14,433 nucleotides of DNA from Pontimonas sp. (GCA_017852615.1 JAFMKX010000026.1:1-14433), one strand, 5' to 3'; counted from the stretch's first letter, positions 1 to 8,454 are shown. Notes: a model not told the origin generated them from the sequence alone. Program-made: numbers and translations.

Positions 1-545
1 GGTTCGGTGAAGACGAGGTCTTCGGTGATCTTGCACAACTCTGGATTGATCGACTGCGCCATCAATTCTTTGTGATGCTCTGCATCCACAGCAAGAACAG
101 ACGTCCCAAAAGCAACGTGAGCAACGTAGGTGCCCATGTCCGCGGCAACACCTTCGTTCTTAAGCCCCTCCATCAGTGCGCCTCGCCAGACCCTAAAGCC
201 CTGGAGATTCTCCATCCCGATTACATACCGGTCCTCGTCGTAAAAATGAGTGACGGGCACTAGCTCGGGGACCAAGGCGCTGTGGGTCATCAGCGCATGA
301 GCTTCTTTAGCCGCCCGAAGCGGCGTCATAGGCCACTCGGGACCCACCAGTCGCACGTAGGGCAGAGCTTGTTTCAGGACTACCGACTTGCCTGCGCTGT
401 CTTCAATAATGAAGACCAGGTTGAGGTTTCCATCTCCTACCTCGGTAATACTGACAATCGCGTCAGGATCCACCACACCGGCCAATTCTGGCCTGGAGCG
501 AATGTAGTCCGGGATACCTTCTTGGCTCAGAAATTCATAATCCAT
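1..545 (-). CDS. mtnK: 5-methylthioribose kinase MtnK, N-terminal part (runs off the left edge)
   Basis: Predicted to phosphorylate 5-methylthioribose (or a close 5-deoxy analogue) at C1 with ATP, the entry step of the pathway. About 181 N-terminal residues are visible of a family that is usually about 400 long; the rest lies left of base 1. The start reads MDYEFLSQEG. The ATP-binding segment GDGNLNLVF (residues about 38-46) and the following VVLKQALPYVRLVG are hallmarks of MtnK within the aminoglycoside-phosphotransferase-like fold, as is the downstream WPMTPLRA. A strong Shine-Dalgarno AGGAGGT (bases 553-559) sits just before the ATG and overlaps the end of the permease gene, so this is the last visible gene of the minus-strand operon. 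The catalytic loop is outside the window. Family assignment is strong. Sequence alone cannot decide between methylthioribose and 5-deoxyribose as substrate. Confidence 0.9.
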   Translation of the reverse strand, partial: MDYEFLSQEGIPDYIRSRPELAGVVDPDAIVSITEVGDGNLNLVFIIEDSAGKSVVLKQALPYVRLVGPEWPMTPLRAAKEAHALMTHSALVPELVPVTHFYDEDRYVIGMENLQGFRVWRGALMEGLKNEGVAADMGTYVAHVAFGTSVLAVDAEHHKELMAQSINPELCKITEDLVFTE

Positions 546-557
546 AGGGCATACCTC

Positions 558-1592
558 CTAAGTAGCGGGGACGAATCTCGCCTTTTTACGAGAAAGCGTA
601 AAGGAGAAGGTGAGAGCAACAACCAACACCAGCCCCTTCGCGATGTCTTGGGCGTAGTAGGGGAAGCCCTTAATGGTCAACCCCGTAATGACAATTCCAA
701 TAAGAAGTGCCCCCAGCGCGGTTCCCCACGCATTGGGTTTGCCAATGCCTAACACGGAGGTTCCCACCAACGCCACAGCAACAGCATCGAGGAGCAATGA
801 GTTTCCAGCGCTGATATCTCCTTGGCCAATGCGGGAGGACAAAATCATGCCTCCGATGGCGGCGAAAAGACCCGAAATGACGTAAGCGCTGGCCCGGTAC
901 CATTCGACACGAATACCGGCAAGTCTGGCGGCTTCAGGGTTTGCTCCCACCGCATACATGATGCGTCCGTATCGAGTCCGGGTGAGCATGAACCACGCGA
1001 TAAAGGTCAACACAATCCAGAGCACCACAGGCAGCGGAACGATGCCGATCATGAGTCGGTCAATTTGGAGGAAGCCATCGGTGAATCGACCAGGTGCCAC
1101 CGTTCCATCACGGAGGATCATCTTGGAAGACACCGATTGACCATCCACGGGCAACAGCTTCAGGCCCATGATGATAAACATCATGCCCAAGGTCGCCAAG
1201 AGATCCGGGATTTTCATCCACACAATCAAGATCGCATTAACTATTCCGACCACTGCTCCAGCAACCAGAACCATGGCCCCAGAAAAAAGTCCGGTGAGGT
1301 TATAAATGACCATCATCATGGCCGAGACGGTAACCCCGAGTCCCGCTACGGAGCCCACCGACAGGTCGAGACCACCCACCACCATCGTGAACGTCACACC
1401 CAGGCCCACAATGGCCACCACGGACGTGAACTTCAGCATCGAAAACAGTGTGCTGGGCTGGCGGAAGGTTTCCTCGCTCAAAATGAACCAGGTGAACAGA
1501 ATGACCGTGACCGCAATAAAGCCGTAACGGACCAGCCAATCCTGCATTCTCACGCGCATACTTTCTTGAACCCGCTGTGCAACCTGAGACAT
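558..1592 (-). CDS. Sugar ABC transporter permease, RbsC-like
   Basis: Membrane subunit of a ribose-type importer (BPD_transp_2 family), 344 residues, the usual size. The sequence is a run of about eight to ten hydrophobic segments. It has the family motif GGLDLSVG (residues 73-80) and the ATPase-contact loop VGANPEAARLAGI (about 215-227). The start codon follows the stop of the ATPase gene with no gap (TAAATG on the minus strand), which implies translational coupling. Since mtnK, mtnA and the aldolase are in the same operon, the cargo is inferred to be 5-methylthioribose or a related 5-deoxypentose rather than ribose. The family call is firm; the cargo is inference. Confidence 0.93.
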   Translation of the reverse strand: MSQVAQRVQESMRVRMQDWLVRYGFIAVTVILFTWFILSEETFRQPSTLFSMLKFTSVVAIVGLGVTFTMVVGGLDLSVGSVAGLGVTVSAMMMVIYNLTGLFSGAMVLVAGAVVGIVNAILIVWMKIPDLLATLGMMFIIMGLKLLPVDGQSVSSKMILRDGTVAPGRFTDGFLQIDRLMIGIVPLPVVLWIVLTFIAWFMLTRTRYGRIMYAVGANPEAARLAGIRVEWYRASAYVISGLFAAIGGMILSSRIGQGDISAGNSLLLDAVAVALVGTSVLGIGKPNAWGTALGALLIGIVITGLTIKGFPYYAQDIAKGLVLVVALTFSFTLSRKKARFVPAT

Positions 1593-3098
1593 TTACATAA
1601 CCTCCGACATAGTGTTGACGATTTCTTCTCGATTGGTCTCGCTGAGATAGGTGTCCATTCGCGGTTCACCATCGACCATGACGATGACCCGATCCGCTAC
1701 CTCTAACAGCTCATCCACTTCCGAGGTAAAGACCACGACGCCTCTACCTTGAGAAGCCAAACCCCTGGCCTTGGCGGAAATTGTTCGGCGTGCCCCAATA
1801 TCTACGCCACGGAAAGGCTCATCCAGGACCAATACCTGTGGGTCTCCTTGAAGCCAGCGCCCCACCACCACTTTTTGTTGGTTTCCGCCTGAGAGTGAGT
1901 CCACTGGCTGCGCGGGTCCTTCTGCCACCACACCCAACTCGGCGATGACATCCGACCCCATTTTTTTCTCGCGCGAGTTATCCAAGGTGAATCCACGAGT
2001 GATTTGGTCCAGGAAAGGTAGCGTCACCGTTCTCTGAATCGACCAGTCAGCAAACATCGACAGTTTTGCTCGATCTTCCGGGACTAGGTACACCCCGCGC
2101 TTAATGGCCTTGGCCGGGTGAGTGGGTTTGAATTCCGAATTGTGAAGAGTCATGTTCTCGGGCTTGCTTTTACCCGCGCCAAAGATGGCTTCTGCCGTTT
2201 CGGACTTGCCTGATCCCAGAAGCCCAATGACTCCCGTGACTTCCCCGGAGCGGATGGCCAAATCAAAAGGAGCGCTGCGAGGGAAAAGCTTCAAGCCAGA
2301 AATGGTGAGGATGTCCTCCGAGCCACGCTGTTCTTTTGCTGAACTCAAAGATTCACTAGCGTCATCTCCCAACATTTGGGTCAACGCCTCATTCCACGCA
2401 AACGGGGCATCTTGTTCCCCGCGAATAACACCATCGCGCAACACCACGAGGTGATCAGCTAGCGCATCTACCTCGCTCAAGCGGTGGCTGACATAGAGAA
2501 TTCCCACGCCCTGATCGCGCAGGCTTCGCACGACGGCCATCAGGTTATCCACCTCGGCGGCAGACAACGCACTAGTGGGTTCATCAAGCACTAACAAACT
2601 GGGCTTATCCACCACGGCTCGCGCCAAAGTGAGGAGCTGCTGATCAGCGATATCGAGTTCGTAGACGTCTTTACGCAGGAACTTGTCAGACCAGTCAAGA
2701 CTGAGAGCTGCGGCAACTTTTCTCGCCTCTGGTAACAACTTGGCCAAGGAACCCGAAGTTCCCTTTTCCCGAGTGGCAATTTTTTCAAATAATAAATTTT
2801 CGGCGACCGAGAGACCCGGGACCACCGCTTCGTCGACACGTTGGTGCACCGTCTGGATGCCCTGGGATTTCGCAGTCCCTGGGGAGTCGAGGGTCGCAAC
2901 GGATCCGTTGACCAACACAGAGCCGCCATGATCGGGATAGAGACCCGAGAGGATTTTGATGAGGGTAGATTTTCCTGCCCCATTAGCTCCCAGCAGAGCA
3001 GTGACTTTGCCCGCGGGAACCGAAAGATTAACGCCACGTAAGACCAGGTTGGAACCAAAAGATTTAGAGATGTCTTTCATCTCCACTGAATTATTCAT
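1593..3098 (-). CDS. Sugar ABC transporter ATP-binding protein with two nucleotide-binding domains, RbsA/MglA-like
   Basis: Energises the importer at the inner face of the membrane. It has 501 residues, standard for the fused double-ATPase family. Domain 1 has Walker A GANGAGKST (37-45), a degenerate signature DIADQQ (149-154), Walker B LLVLDEP (168-174) and the switch His205. Domain 2 has a degenerate Walker A GLLGSGKSE (292-300), a canonical signature LSGGNQQK (402-409) and Walker B VLVLDEPFRGVD (422-433), and lacks the switch His (FTSE at 457-460). This asymmetry is normal for RbsA-type proteins. A strong 13-bp hairpin separates it from the binding-protein gene upstream, and its stop abuts the permease start. 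Confidence 0.95.
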   Translation of the reverse strand: MNNSVEMKDISKSFGSNLVLRGVNLSVPAGKVTALLGANGAGKSTLIKILSGLYPDHGGSVLVNGSVATLDSPGTAKSQGIQTVHQRVDEAVVPGLSVAENLLFEKIATREKGTSGSLAKLLPEARKVAAALSLDWSDKFLRKDVYELDIADQQLLTLARAVVDKPSLLVLDEPTSALSAAEVDNLMAVVRSLRDQGVGILYVSHRLSEVDALADHLVVLRDGVIRGEQDAPFAWNEALTQMLGDDASESLSSAKEQRGSEDILTISGLKLFPRSAPFDLAIRSGEVTGVIGLLGSGKSETAEAIFGAGKSKPENMTLHNSEFKPTHPAKAIKRGVYLVPEDRAKLSMFADWSIQRTVTLPFLDQITRGFTLDNSREKKMGSDVIAELGVVAEGPAQPVDSLSGGNQQKVVVGRWLQGDPQVLVLDEPFRGVDIGARRTISAKARGLASQGRGVVVFTSEVDELLEVADRVIVMVDGEPRMDTYLSETNREEIVNTMSEVM

Positions 3099-3127
3099 TC
3101 CACAAACCTCATTGTCTCTGGTGGGTG

Positions 3128-3158
3128 CTGTGGGGCTGACCAGGCGTCAGCCCCACAG
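3128..3158 (-). promoter_or_regulatory. Intercistronic stem-loop between binding-protein and ATPase genes
   Basis: A perfect 13-bp inverted repeat (3128-3140 and 3146-3158, arm CTGTGGGGCTGAC) with a 5-base loop lies 9 bases beyond the binding-protein stop and 29 bases before the ATPase start. No T-run follows it in the direction of transcription, so it is not a classical terminator. Hairpins here in sugar ABC operons commonly block 3' exonucleases, so the binding protein is made in excess over the membrane parts. That role is inferred; the repeat itself is directly visible. Confidence 0.75.
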
Positions 3159-3167
3159 ACAGTGTTC

Positions 3168-4286
3168 CTAGAAGGATACGGCTGGGATCCAGTCCGCTGC
3201 CATTACTGAAGTGAGGTTCAGTGCTGGCAAAGCTGCACGCAGCTCATCCATGTTGGTGATGCCCTCGGAAACCAGGAAGTCCTGGGTAACCAAAACACCG
3301 GGGAACTGGTACTCGTTCTCGTCGAGTTCGCCAGCCAGGTGGAGGATCATCGTGCGGACAACAGCGGCCCCAATTGCGTTGGGGTCTGTTGCAGCAGTTG
3401 CCTTCCAGGGGCTGTTCTCAGCTGTCATCACTTCGATGTCAGCGTTAGAGATGTCAATACCGTAGGCAGCAACGCTGCCTTCCATTGCGTTTTGCTCAAT
3501 GGCAGAAACAGTTCCCTTAGTGAACTCGTCATAAGGGGCAAAGATGGCAGTAACACCCGAGTTGGCCTTGAGGGCCGCATCGACTAGCTGAGCGTTATCC
3601 GTGGCAACAGAGTTGGTGAACTCTCCCACGAAGAAGGACTCAGTCCAGTTGTTTGCCGTCTTGAACTCTTCCCAGATGGTGTGACGGCGATCCAAAGGAG
3701 CGATACCGAACACGTTGACGTAACCCACGTTGATGTCGCTACCCATGTCGGCAGCCATCTGAGTGAGTACGGTCTCTGCGAGGTCGAAGTCAGACTGAGA
3801 GGTTTCGATGGCACGGGGTGCACATTCTGAAATCTCCACGTCGTAAATGACCACAGGAATACCAGCATCCAAAGCATCGTTGATCAGCGGGCACATGGTG
3901 TCCGTGTTTCCGTGACGCACGATGATGCCATCAACACCGGAACCGATAGCGGTTTCCATGTCGGTGGCCTGCTTGGCGTTATCAGCCTGAGCGTCATAAA
4001 TTTCATACTCGACGCCCATGGCCTCAGCCTGCTGGACAGCTCCGTTACGGAACTGCTGGAAGTAGTCACCTGCGCCACTGTTTTCTACGATCGCAATTTT
4101 GACGGTGCCATCGAAGGGTGCGGGTGCTTCAGCGGTTACCTCAGTCGTACCAGCAGTTTCTGAACTGCTGGCTTCTTCTTCGGCGGGTGCTGATTCGTCA
4201 GCGGCCTGAGTACATCCGGCAAGGACAACGGCAGCGATGCCGATTCCTGCCATCAACAGGCCAGTTCTATTTCTCGCCAGTTTCAT
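3168..4286 (-). CDS. Sugar ABC transporter substrate-binding lipoprotein, RbsB-like
   Basis: Extracytoplasmic receptor that would capture the sugar and deliver it to the permease. A longer reading frame begins at 4352, overlapping the aldolase stop, but I chose the ATG at 4286 because it gives a clean lipoprotein signal: MKLARNRTGL, then a hydrophobic stretch and lipobox VLAGC with Cys25. A weak purine-rich ribosome site (AAGAGAAAGAG) precedes it. The mature protein starts with an Ala/Glu/Ser/Thr-rich linker (about 26-58), then a periplasmic-binding-protein type I sugar domain starting VKIAIVENSG (62-71). It has 372 residues. Hairpins lie on both sides of the gene, which fits it being the most abundant product of the operon. 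The ligand is inferred from the neighbours. Confidence 0.92.
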   Translation of the reverse strand: MKLARNRTGLLMAGIGIAAVVLAGCTQAADESAPAEEEASSSETAGTTEVTAEAPAPFDGTVKIAIVENSGAGDYFQQFRNGAVQQAEAMGVEYEIYDAQADNAKQATDMETAIGSGVDGIIVRHGNTDTMCPLINDALDAGIPVVIYDVEISECAPRAIETSQSDFDLAETVLTQMAADMGSDINVGYVNVFGIAPLDRRHTIWEEFKTANNWTESFFVGEFTNSVATDNAQLVDAALKANSGVTAIFAPYDEFTKGTVSAIEQNAMEGSVAAYGIDISNADIEVMTAENSPWKATAATDPNAIGAAVVRTMILHLAGELDENEYQFPGVLVTQDFLVSEGITNMDELRAALPALNLTSVMAADWIPAVSF

Positions 4287-4312
4287 TTTTTTCTCTTTCT
4301 CTTGGTGGCCAC

Positions 4313-4332
4313 ACTCGCTGGTATCAGCGAGT
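4313..4332 (-). promoter_or_regulatory. Hairpin in the leader of the binding-protein gene
   Basis: Perfect 8-bp inverted repeat (ACTCGCTG, loop GTAT, CAGCGAGT) between the aldolase stop (4349) and the chosen binding-protein start (4286). There is no T-run on the minus strand, only a purine-rich stretch leading into the ribosome site. It may act as a 5' stabiliser or processing point for the binding-protein mRNA. The hairpin would fall inside the coding region if the longer start at 4352 were used, which is a further reason to prefer 4286. Confidence 0.5.
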
Positions 4333-4348
4333 CCTACCTTCCTCCGAC

Positions 4349-6337
4349 TCATCGGGGGAATCCTCCTACTACGCCGCCATCAACCGGGATGACGGCTCCT
4401 GTGGTTCTGCTGGACACGTCAGAGAGCAAAAACTCTGCGGCGTGGGCAACATCGCCTGCCCGCACGTGTCGATGCAGGATGTTTCTCTTGGCATAAAAAT
4501 CTTCCAGCTCGTCTGGCTGGATGCCGTGGGCAGCCGCGCGCTCCTCACGAATACCCTTGCTCCACAGTTGTGAGCTTTCAAAGATGGCGTCCGGGTTGAG
4601 AGCGTTCGACCTAATACCGTGGGATCCACCTTCGATAGCGGCGATGCGCATCATTTGAATCAAACCCGCTTTGGTCACGGAATAGGCGCCGAAGCCTTCC
4701 CCCGGGGCAAAAGCATTCTTCGAGGCCATATAGACCAGCGAGCCGCCCATGCCCTGATCGATCAACAGTTTCATGCTCGCGGCAGTAAGTAAGAAAGCAC
4801 TCGTGAGGTTGACGCTCAGCGCCTTGTCCCAATCGCTAGGCGCAAGTTCATCGAGTCGTCCGGCCACGGCAATACCAGCATTGAATACGACGCCATCGAC
4901 ACCGCCAAAGGCTTCAATACTGCGAGCTATGGTGCCACTGGCTATCTCGGGATTCGTTTGGTCCCCAGCAACCGCAATGGCATCCACGTGGTGCTCGTCG
5001 CGAAGCTGTGCGACAACCTCGTCTAATCCGGCCGCATCCAAATCCGCCAGGACCAGGCTTGCTCCTAGTTCACCCAAGCGCAGCGCGAGAACCCGTCCAA
5101 TGCCACCGGCAGCACCGGTGACCACCATGACTCGGCCCGCAAAAGCGCGCGGTGGCGGCTTGAGTCCCAACTTATAAAGCTCCATCGGCCAGTATTCGAA
5201 CCTAAATATTTCGGCATCGGGCATCGCTTCGCCCTGCCCAAAACAGTCTCGAACCCGGGCTGCCACCTGGTGGGTATGCAGCGCGATATCGGCCACCATT
5301 TCCGCTTCAGCAAGGGTCTTACCGGCCGTCACTGCCCCCAGACCAGGCACCAACGCCACCCGGGGCACTCCTTCAAAGAGGTCATAGCCCTCGGGCAACA
5401 ACGCAAGATTTCGCTGCGTATACGCGTCATAGTCAGCTTTGTACGCAGCAAAAGCAGCGTCGATACCCTCGAGTGAGGGATCAGGGACGACCATTGAAAA
5501 CGGCCTAATACGCAACATGTGATCAGCAGAGGAAACACCCGCAGAGACCACTTCATTCACATCAGTACGATTGGCAATCTCGAGGAAACGGTCATCCACG
5601 CGCACAACTACCGGTGTGGTCGCCGACATCCCCGCCCTGATGCGAGGCACCACGACTGATTTCTCGGGCGCGGCAACACTGATCATCGTGGACGCCTTGG
5701 CGCGGGAGTCAAGATACTCCTGAGCCTTCGCGACGACGTCGTGTGTTTCTTGGAGGCACTCCTTCGAGGTTTCTGCCCAGGTAATAACACCGTGGTGGGC
5801 CAACACCACGCCACGGTAGTCACCTAGCTTTTCCACTACCTTGCTCAGCGGGAATCCGCTGCGCATCCATTCCACATAAGCCCACTCGTCACCGAGAGCT
5901 TCGCGAGTGGCGCTTTCTCCGTCGGGGTGGTTGGTCAGCGCACAAATCGCATCAGCATGGACGTGATCAATATGCGTAAAAGGCATGAAGCCGTGTAACA
6001 GAGTTTCGATCGAGGGCCGTGGCGCTCCCTGGAGCAAACTGGTCTTAGCTACTAGCTCGACCATCTGCTCGTCGGTGAGATCTTGGTGGGCCCGGAGTTC
6101 GTCGATCATGTCGAGATCCAGCGGGGCAAAAGTGGATTCCGTGGCGGTGGCCATATCGCCACCACTGGCCTTAATCCACATCACTCGGTGGGACGTGCCA
6201 TCGTCCAGAGTTACCGTGCCCTTGGCTGAGGTGTTGCCCCCGCCAAACACAACAAGGGAGGAATCAGCGCCAATCACCCGGGTTCGCGTGATCAGTTCGC
6301 TCAACTCAGGGGCACTGAGCAATGGATTCTTCGACAT
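4349..6337 (-). CDS. Bifunctional class II aldolase / short-chain dehydrogenase fusion
   Basis: 662-residue fusion of the type annotated as bifunctional rhamnulose-1-phosphate aldolase/dehydrogenase (COG3347-like). Residues about 1-390 form a zinc class II aldolase (AraD/FucA fold) with phosphate-binding segment GGGNTSAKG (32-40), Glu111 as candidate catalytic acid/base, and metal ligands His125, His127 and a His in AHHG (180-183). Residues about 400-662 are a Rossmann dehydrogenase with TGAAGGIG (407-414), NAG (486-488) and the triad Ser539, Tyr552, Lys556. In this context the substrate is inferred to be 5-methylthioribulose or 5-deoxyribulose 1-phosphate. Cleavage would give dihydroxyacetone phosphate and (methylthio)acetaldehyde or acetaldehyde, which the second domain would oxidise or reduce. 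Its ATG directly follows the mtnA stop (TAAATG). Rhamnulose 1-phosphate is a less likely alternative, since no rhamnose genes are present. Confidence 0.88.
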   Translation of the reverse strand: MSKNPLLSAPELSELITRTRVIGADSSLVVFGGGNTSAKGTVTLDDGTSHRVMWIKASGGDMATATESTFAPLDLDMIDELRAHQDLTDEQMVELVAKTSLLQGAPRPSIETLLHGFMPFTHIDHVHADAICALTNHPDGESATREALGDEWAYVEWMRSGFPLSKVVEKLGDYRGVVLAHHGVITWAETSKECLQETHDVVAKAQEYLDSRAKASTMISVAAPEKSVVVPRIRAGMSATTPVVVRVDDRFLEIANRTDVNEVVSAGVSSADHMLRIRPFSMVVPDPSLEGIDAAFAAYKADYDAYTQRNLALLPEGYDLFEGVPRVALVPGLGAVTAGKTLAEAEMVADIALHTHQVAARVRDCFGQGEAMPDAEIFRFEYWPMELYKLGLKPPPRAFAGRVMVVTGAAGGIGRVLALRLGELGASLVLADLDAAGLDEVVAQLRDEHHVDAIAVAGDQTNPEIASGTIARSIEAFGGVDGVVFNAGIAVAGRLDELAPSDWDKALSVNLTSAFLLTAASMKLLIDQGMGGSLVYMASKNAFAPGEGFGAYSVTKAGLIQMMRIAAIEGGSHGIRSNALNPDAIFESSQLWSKGIREERAAAHGIQPDELEDFYAKRNILHRHVRAGDVAHAAEFLLSDVSSRTTGAVIPVDGGVVGGFPR

Positions 6338-7393
6338 TTAGGGCACCAGCCTCTCGACGGACTCGCCTTGAGAGGGTTGGGCAACCCCTAGTTCGGTGAC
6401 GACTGCGCTCACTAACCGAGCGGGGGTCACATCAAAGGCAGGATTGAAGGCACGATCGCTCTCGGGTGCGACTTGATGACCGGCATACTCTGTCACTTCG
6501 GTGGCCGGGCGTAATTCAATTTCGATGTTCTCACCCGTGGGATAGCTCAAGTCCACGGTAGAACTCGGTGCCGCCACAACAAAAGGAATTCCTGCATCAG
6601 CACACGCCAGGGCAACGCCAAGCGAACCAATCTTGTTGGCGGTATCACCGTTAAACGCAATCCGGTCTGCACCAATGGCAGCGAAGTCGACTAACCCGCG
6701 AGCAATCGTGCTCGCAGCAGCACCATCGACTTGAACAAGATAAGGAATCCCGTTTTCTTTGAGTTCCCATGCGGTCAAGCGGGAGCCCTGGAGCAGGGGA
6801 CGAGTCTCATCGGCATAGACCAGCTCGATGCGATCACGGGCGTGTAATTCTCGAATGATGCCAAGCCCTGTCCCCCATGTCGAGGTCGCCAGCGACCCCG
6901 TGTTGCAGTGGGTGAGGGCGCGCAGGCGACGATCACCCAACTTCTCCAAAAGCCAGTCAGCACCGTGGCGGGACAATTCGCGATTGGCCTGTTCATCTTC
7001 CGCTGCCACTCGATCGGCAGCGCTCAGAACCGCAGCCAGACCGTCCTCAACGAGGGGACGAACTTGATCCACGCCCCAGGCCAAGTTCACAGCAGTGGGT
7101 CGAGCATTGCGCACCGAATCGATGGCGTCTGTGAGTACCTGGGTGCTCCAGCCTTCGCGTTGAGCCTGAACCATTGCTAGTGCCACACCGTAGGCACCGG
7201 TCACCCCCAGTGCTGGGGCACCTCGAACAACGAGGCGGGAAATAGCATCCACCAGGGTGGCGACATCAGAACACTGGACGTCCACGACCTGCAGAGGCAA
7301 CAACGTCTGGTCGAGCACGACCACAGATTGCGTCGCAGCATCCCAGACAACAGGACGAATATCGCCCGTGGGTCCCCCTGTGGTGAGGCTCAT
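6338..7393 (-). CDS. mtnA: 5-methylthioribose-1-phosphate isomerase MtnA (or 5-deoxyribose-1-phosphate isomerase)
   Basis: Converts the aldose 1-phosphate made by MtnK into the ribulose 1-phosphate. It has 351 residues, the family's normal size. Diagnostic segments are RGAPALGVTGAYG (57-69), THCNTG with catalytic Cys163, GADRIAFNGDTANKIG with Asp243 (241-256), and VVAAPSSTVD (272-281). The Cys-to-Asp spacing of 80 matches the Cys160/Asp240 pair described in the Bacillus enzyme. It is the first gene of the minus-strand operon; upstream are a purine-rich ribosome site (AGGAAA) and a perfect 14-bp operator-like palindrome. The eIF2B-like paralogue that acts on 5-deoxyribose 1-phosphate (DrdI) has the same residues, so the exact substrate stays open. 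Confidence 0.93.
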   Translation of the reverse strand: MSLTTGGPTGDIRPVVWDAATQSVVVLDQTLLPLQVVDVQCSDVATLVDAISRLVVRGAPALGVTGAYGVALAMVQAQREGWSTQVLTDAIDSVRNARPTAVNLAWGVDQVRPLVEDGLAAVLSAADRVAAEDEQANRELSRHGADWLLEKLGDRRLRALTHCNTGSLATSTWGTGLGIIRELHARDRIELVYADETRPLLQGSRLTAWELKENGIPYLVQVDGAAASTIARGLVDFAAIGADRIAFNGDTANKIGSLGVALACADAGIPFVVAAPSSTVDLSYPTGENIEIELRPATEVTEYAGHQVAPESDRAFNPAFDVTPARLVSAVVTELGVAQPSQGESVERLVP

Positions 7394-7431
7394 GTCGGTG
7401 ATGGTTTCCTCTCGTCATCGAGAATCCAGTA

Positions 7432-7445
7432 TGAACAATTGTTCA
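7432..7445. promoter_or_regulatory. Perfect operator palindrome upstream of mtnA
   Basis: TGAACAATTGTTCA is a perfect 14-bp palindrome 38 bases upstream of the mtnA start, where the promoter should lie. Two related dyads occur in the divergent region before the transketolase genes (8543-8556 and 8562-8575). SorC/DeoR-type regulators bind such sites, and the gene for one lies right beside it. A weaker copy (9 of 14 matches, core ACAGTTGT) may sit at 7459-7472. Confidence 0.75.
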
Positions 7446-7523
7446 TTGATGTTACAGCGGTACAGTTGTAGAACTTATCATGCCCTACCGACCCGAACGC
7501 AAGTTGAGGTTTTGATAACGGAA

Positions 7524-7541
7524 AGAGAACGAATTTTCTCT
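7524..7541 (-). terminator. Possible weak terminator of the regulator gene
   Basis: A 6-bp inverted repeat (AGAGAA, loop, TTCTCT) at the very end of the regulator gene, overlapping its stop. On the minus strand it is followed only by TTCC, so termination would be inefficient. It could separate regulator transcripts from the mtnA operon downstream, but the support is thin. Confidence 0.25.
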
Positions 7542-8454
7542 ATCTCAGCAGCAGTGCTTCGGCTGTGCGCTGGTCTGTCACAAGATGGGTAACAATTCCT
7601 GATTGTGATGCCGCGGCAATCGCGTCAAGTTTCTTGAGGCCACCGGCCACGATGACGCGACGAGGAATAGCCAAGATTTCCTCCAGCGACAATCCGATGA
7701 TTCTCTTTTCGATGGAGCTGGGAACGTATCCGCCTTGCCGATCGAAGTAGATACCGGAGATGTCGCCCACAGCACCCTTTTTCGTGAGCTTCTCGAGTTC
7801 ACCCGACGGGGCAATCGCTTCGATCAGCGGGCCAGAACCTGCTTGGGTTCCCCCCAACCCATAGAGGCCCATGGATGCTTGGCGGGCCAATTCCAAGGTG
7901 GAGGCTACATCGGGTTCGTTGCGCATCATGGTGGCGGACTCTTCTGAAGCCATCACAAAAGGTGCCGGAAGATGGCGAGTCGAACCGCCCAAACGCTCTG
8001 CTAAGTCGCTGGCGATTTCGTGAGGGTTGATACTCACGGCCCCGCCGGGGCGAGAACCCAAAGCAGGCACAAAGGTGGCCCCTATTTTGGTGCGGGGCAG
8101 GTGCGGGATCATATGCTCCAGCGTCGCCGAAAGACCCACCGCCACAACATCGTCAGGTTTCAATAACGACATCAAGCACTGCGCCGCCACCGCTCCCAGA
8201 GATTCCATGTTCTTCTCGTGGTCGTCAAACCCTGGCGATACCCACGCCTGTTCCAAACCAAAAGTAGATTGCAGAGCTATCTGAAGATCGGGAAATATCG
8301 ATTCGTCGGAATGAACACGGATTTCCACCACACCCTCTTTAAGAGCGCGTGCCAAGAGGCGCGTGACCTGCACGCGCGAGAGCCCCAAGAGGTCTGCGAT
8401 TTTCTGATGCGTCAAACCATGCGTGTAATGAAGAGAGGCAACCCGACCCAGCAT
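7540..8454 (-). CDS. SorC-family sugar-responsive transcriptional regulator
   Basis: 304-residue regulator. An N-terminal helix-turn-helix occupies about residues 13-36 (LTHQKIADLLGLSRVQVTR). The remainder is the SorC sugar-binding domain, which resembles NagB/ribose-5-phosphate isomerase folds, and ends in the typical VAGGLKKLDAIAAA and LVTDQRTAEALL segments. Ribosome site AAGGAGA (8459-8465) is 4 bases before the ATG. SorC regulators sense phosphorylated sugars and often repress or activate by binding paired sites as tetramers. The likely effector here is the 1-phosphate or ribulose 1-phosphate made by MtnK/MtnA. It sits between the two catabolic operons, and related dyads occur before both, so it is the obvious controller of the locus. 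The sign of regulation cannot be told for certain; overlap of an operator with a -35 box suggests repression. Confidence 0.9.
   Translation of the reverse strand: MLGRVASLHYTHGLTHQKIADLLGLSRVQVTRLLARALKEGVVEIRVHSDESIFPDLQIALQSTFGLEQAWVSPGFDDHEKNMESLGAVAAQCLMSLLKPDDVVAVGLSATLEHMIPHLPRTKIGATFVPALGSRPGGAVSINPHEIASDLAERLGGSTRHLPAPFVMASEESATMMRNEPDVASTLELARQASMGLYGLGGTQAGSGPLIEAIAPSGELEKLTKKGAVGDISGIYFDRQGGYVPSSIEKRIIGLSLEEILAIPRRVIVAGGLKKLDAIAAASQSGIVTHLVTDQRTAEALLLR

Noticed and set aside
822..1706. Long open frame on the plus strand (294 codons) opposite the permease and ATPase genes
   Set aside because: Its product is low-complexity (His, Arg, Asn rich) with no domain, and it lies antisense to two well-supported genes; it is a shadow of their codon bias.
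4287..4352. N-terminal extension of the binding protein from the ATG at 4352
   Set aside because: It would place 22 charged residues before a good lipoprotein signal and translate through a perfect hairpin; the ATG at 4286 fits better.
4349..6337. An L-rhamnose catabolic locus, based on the aldolase/dehydrogenase fusion
   Set aside because: No rhamnose isomerase, rhamnulokinase or mutarotase is present; MtnK and MtnA indicate a 5-modified ribose instead.
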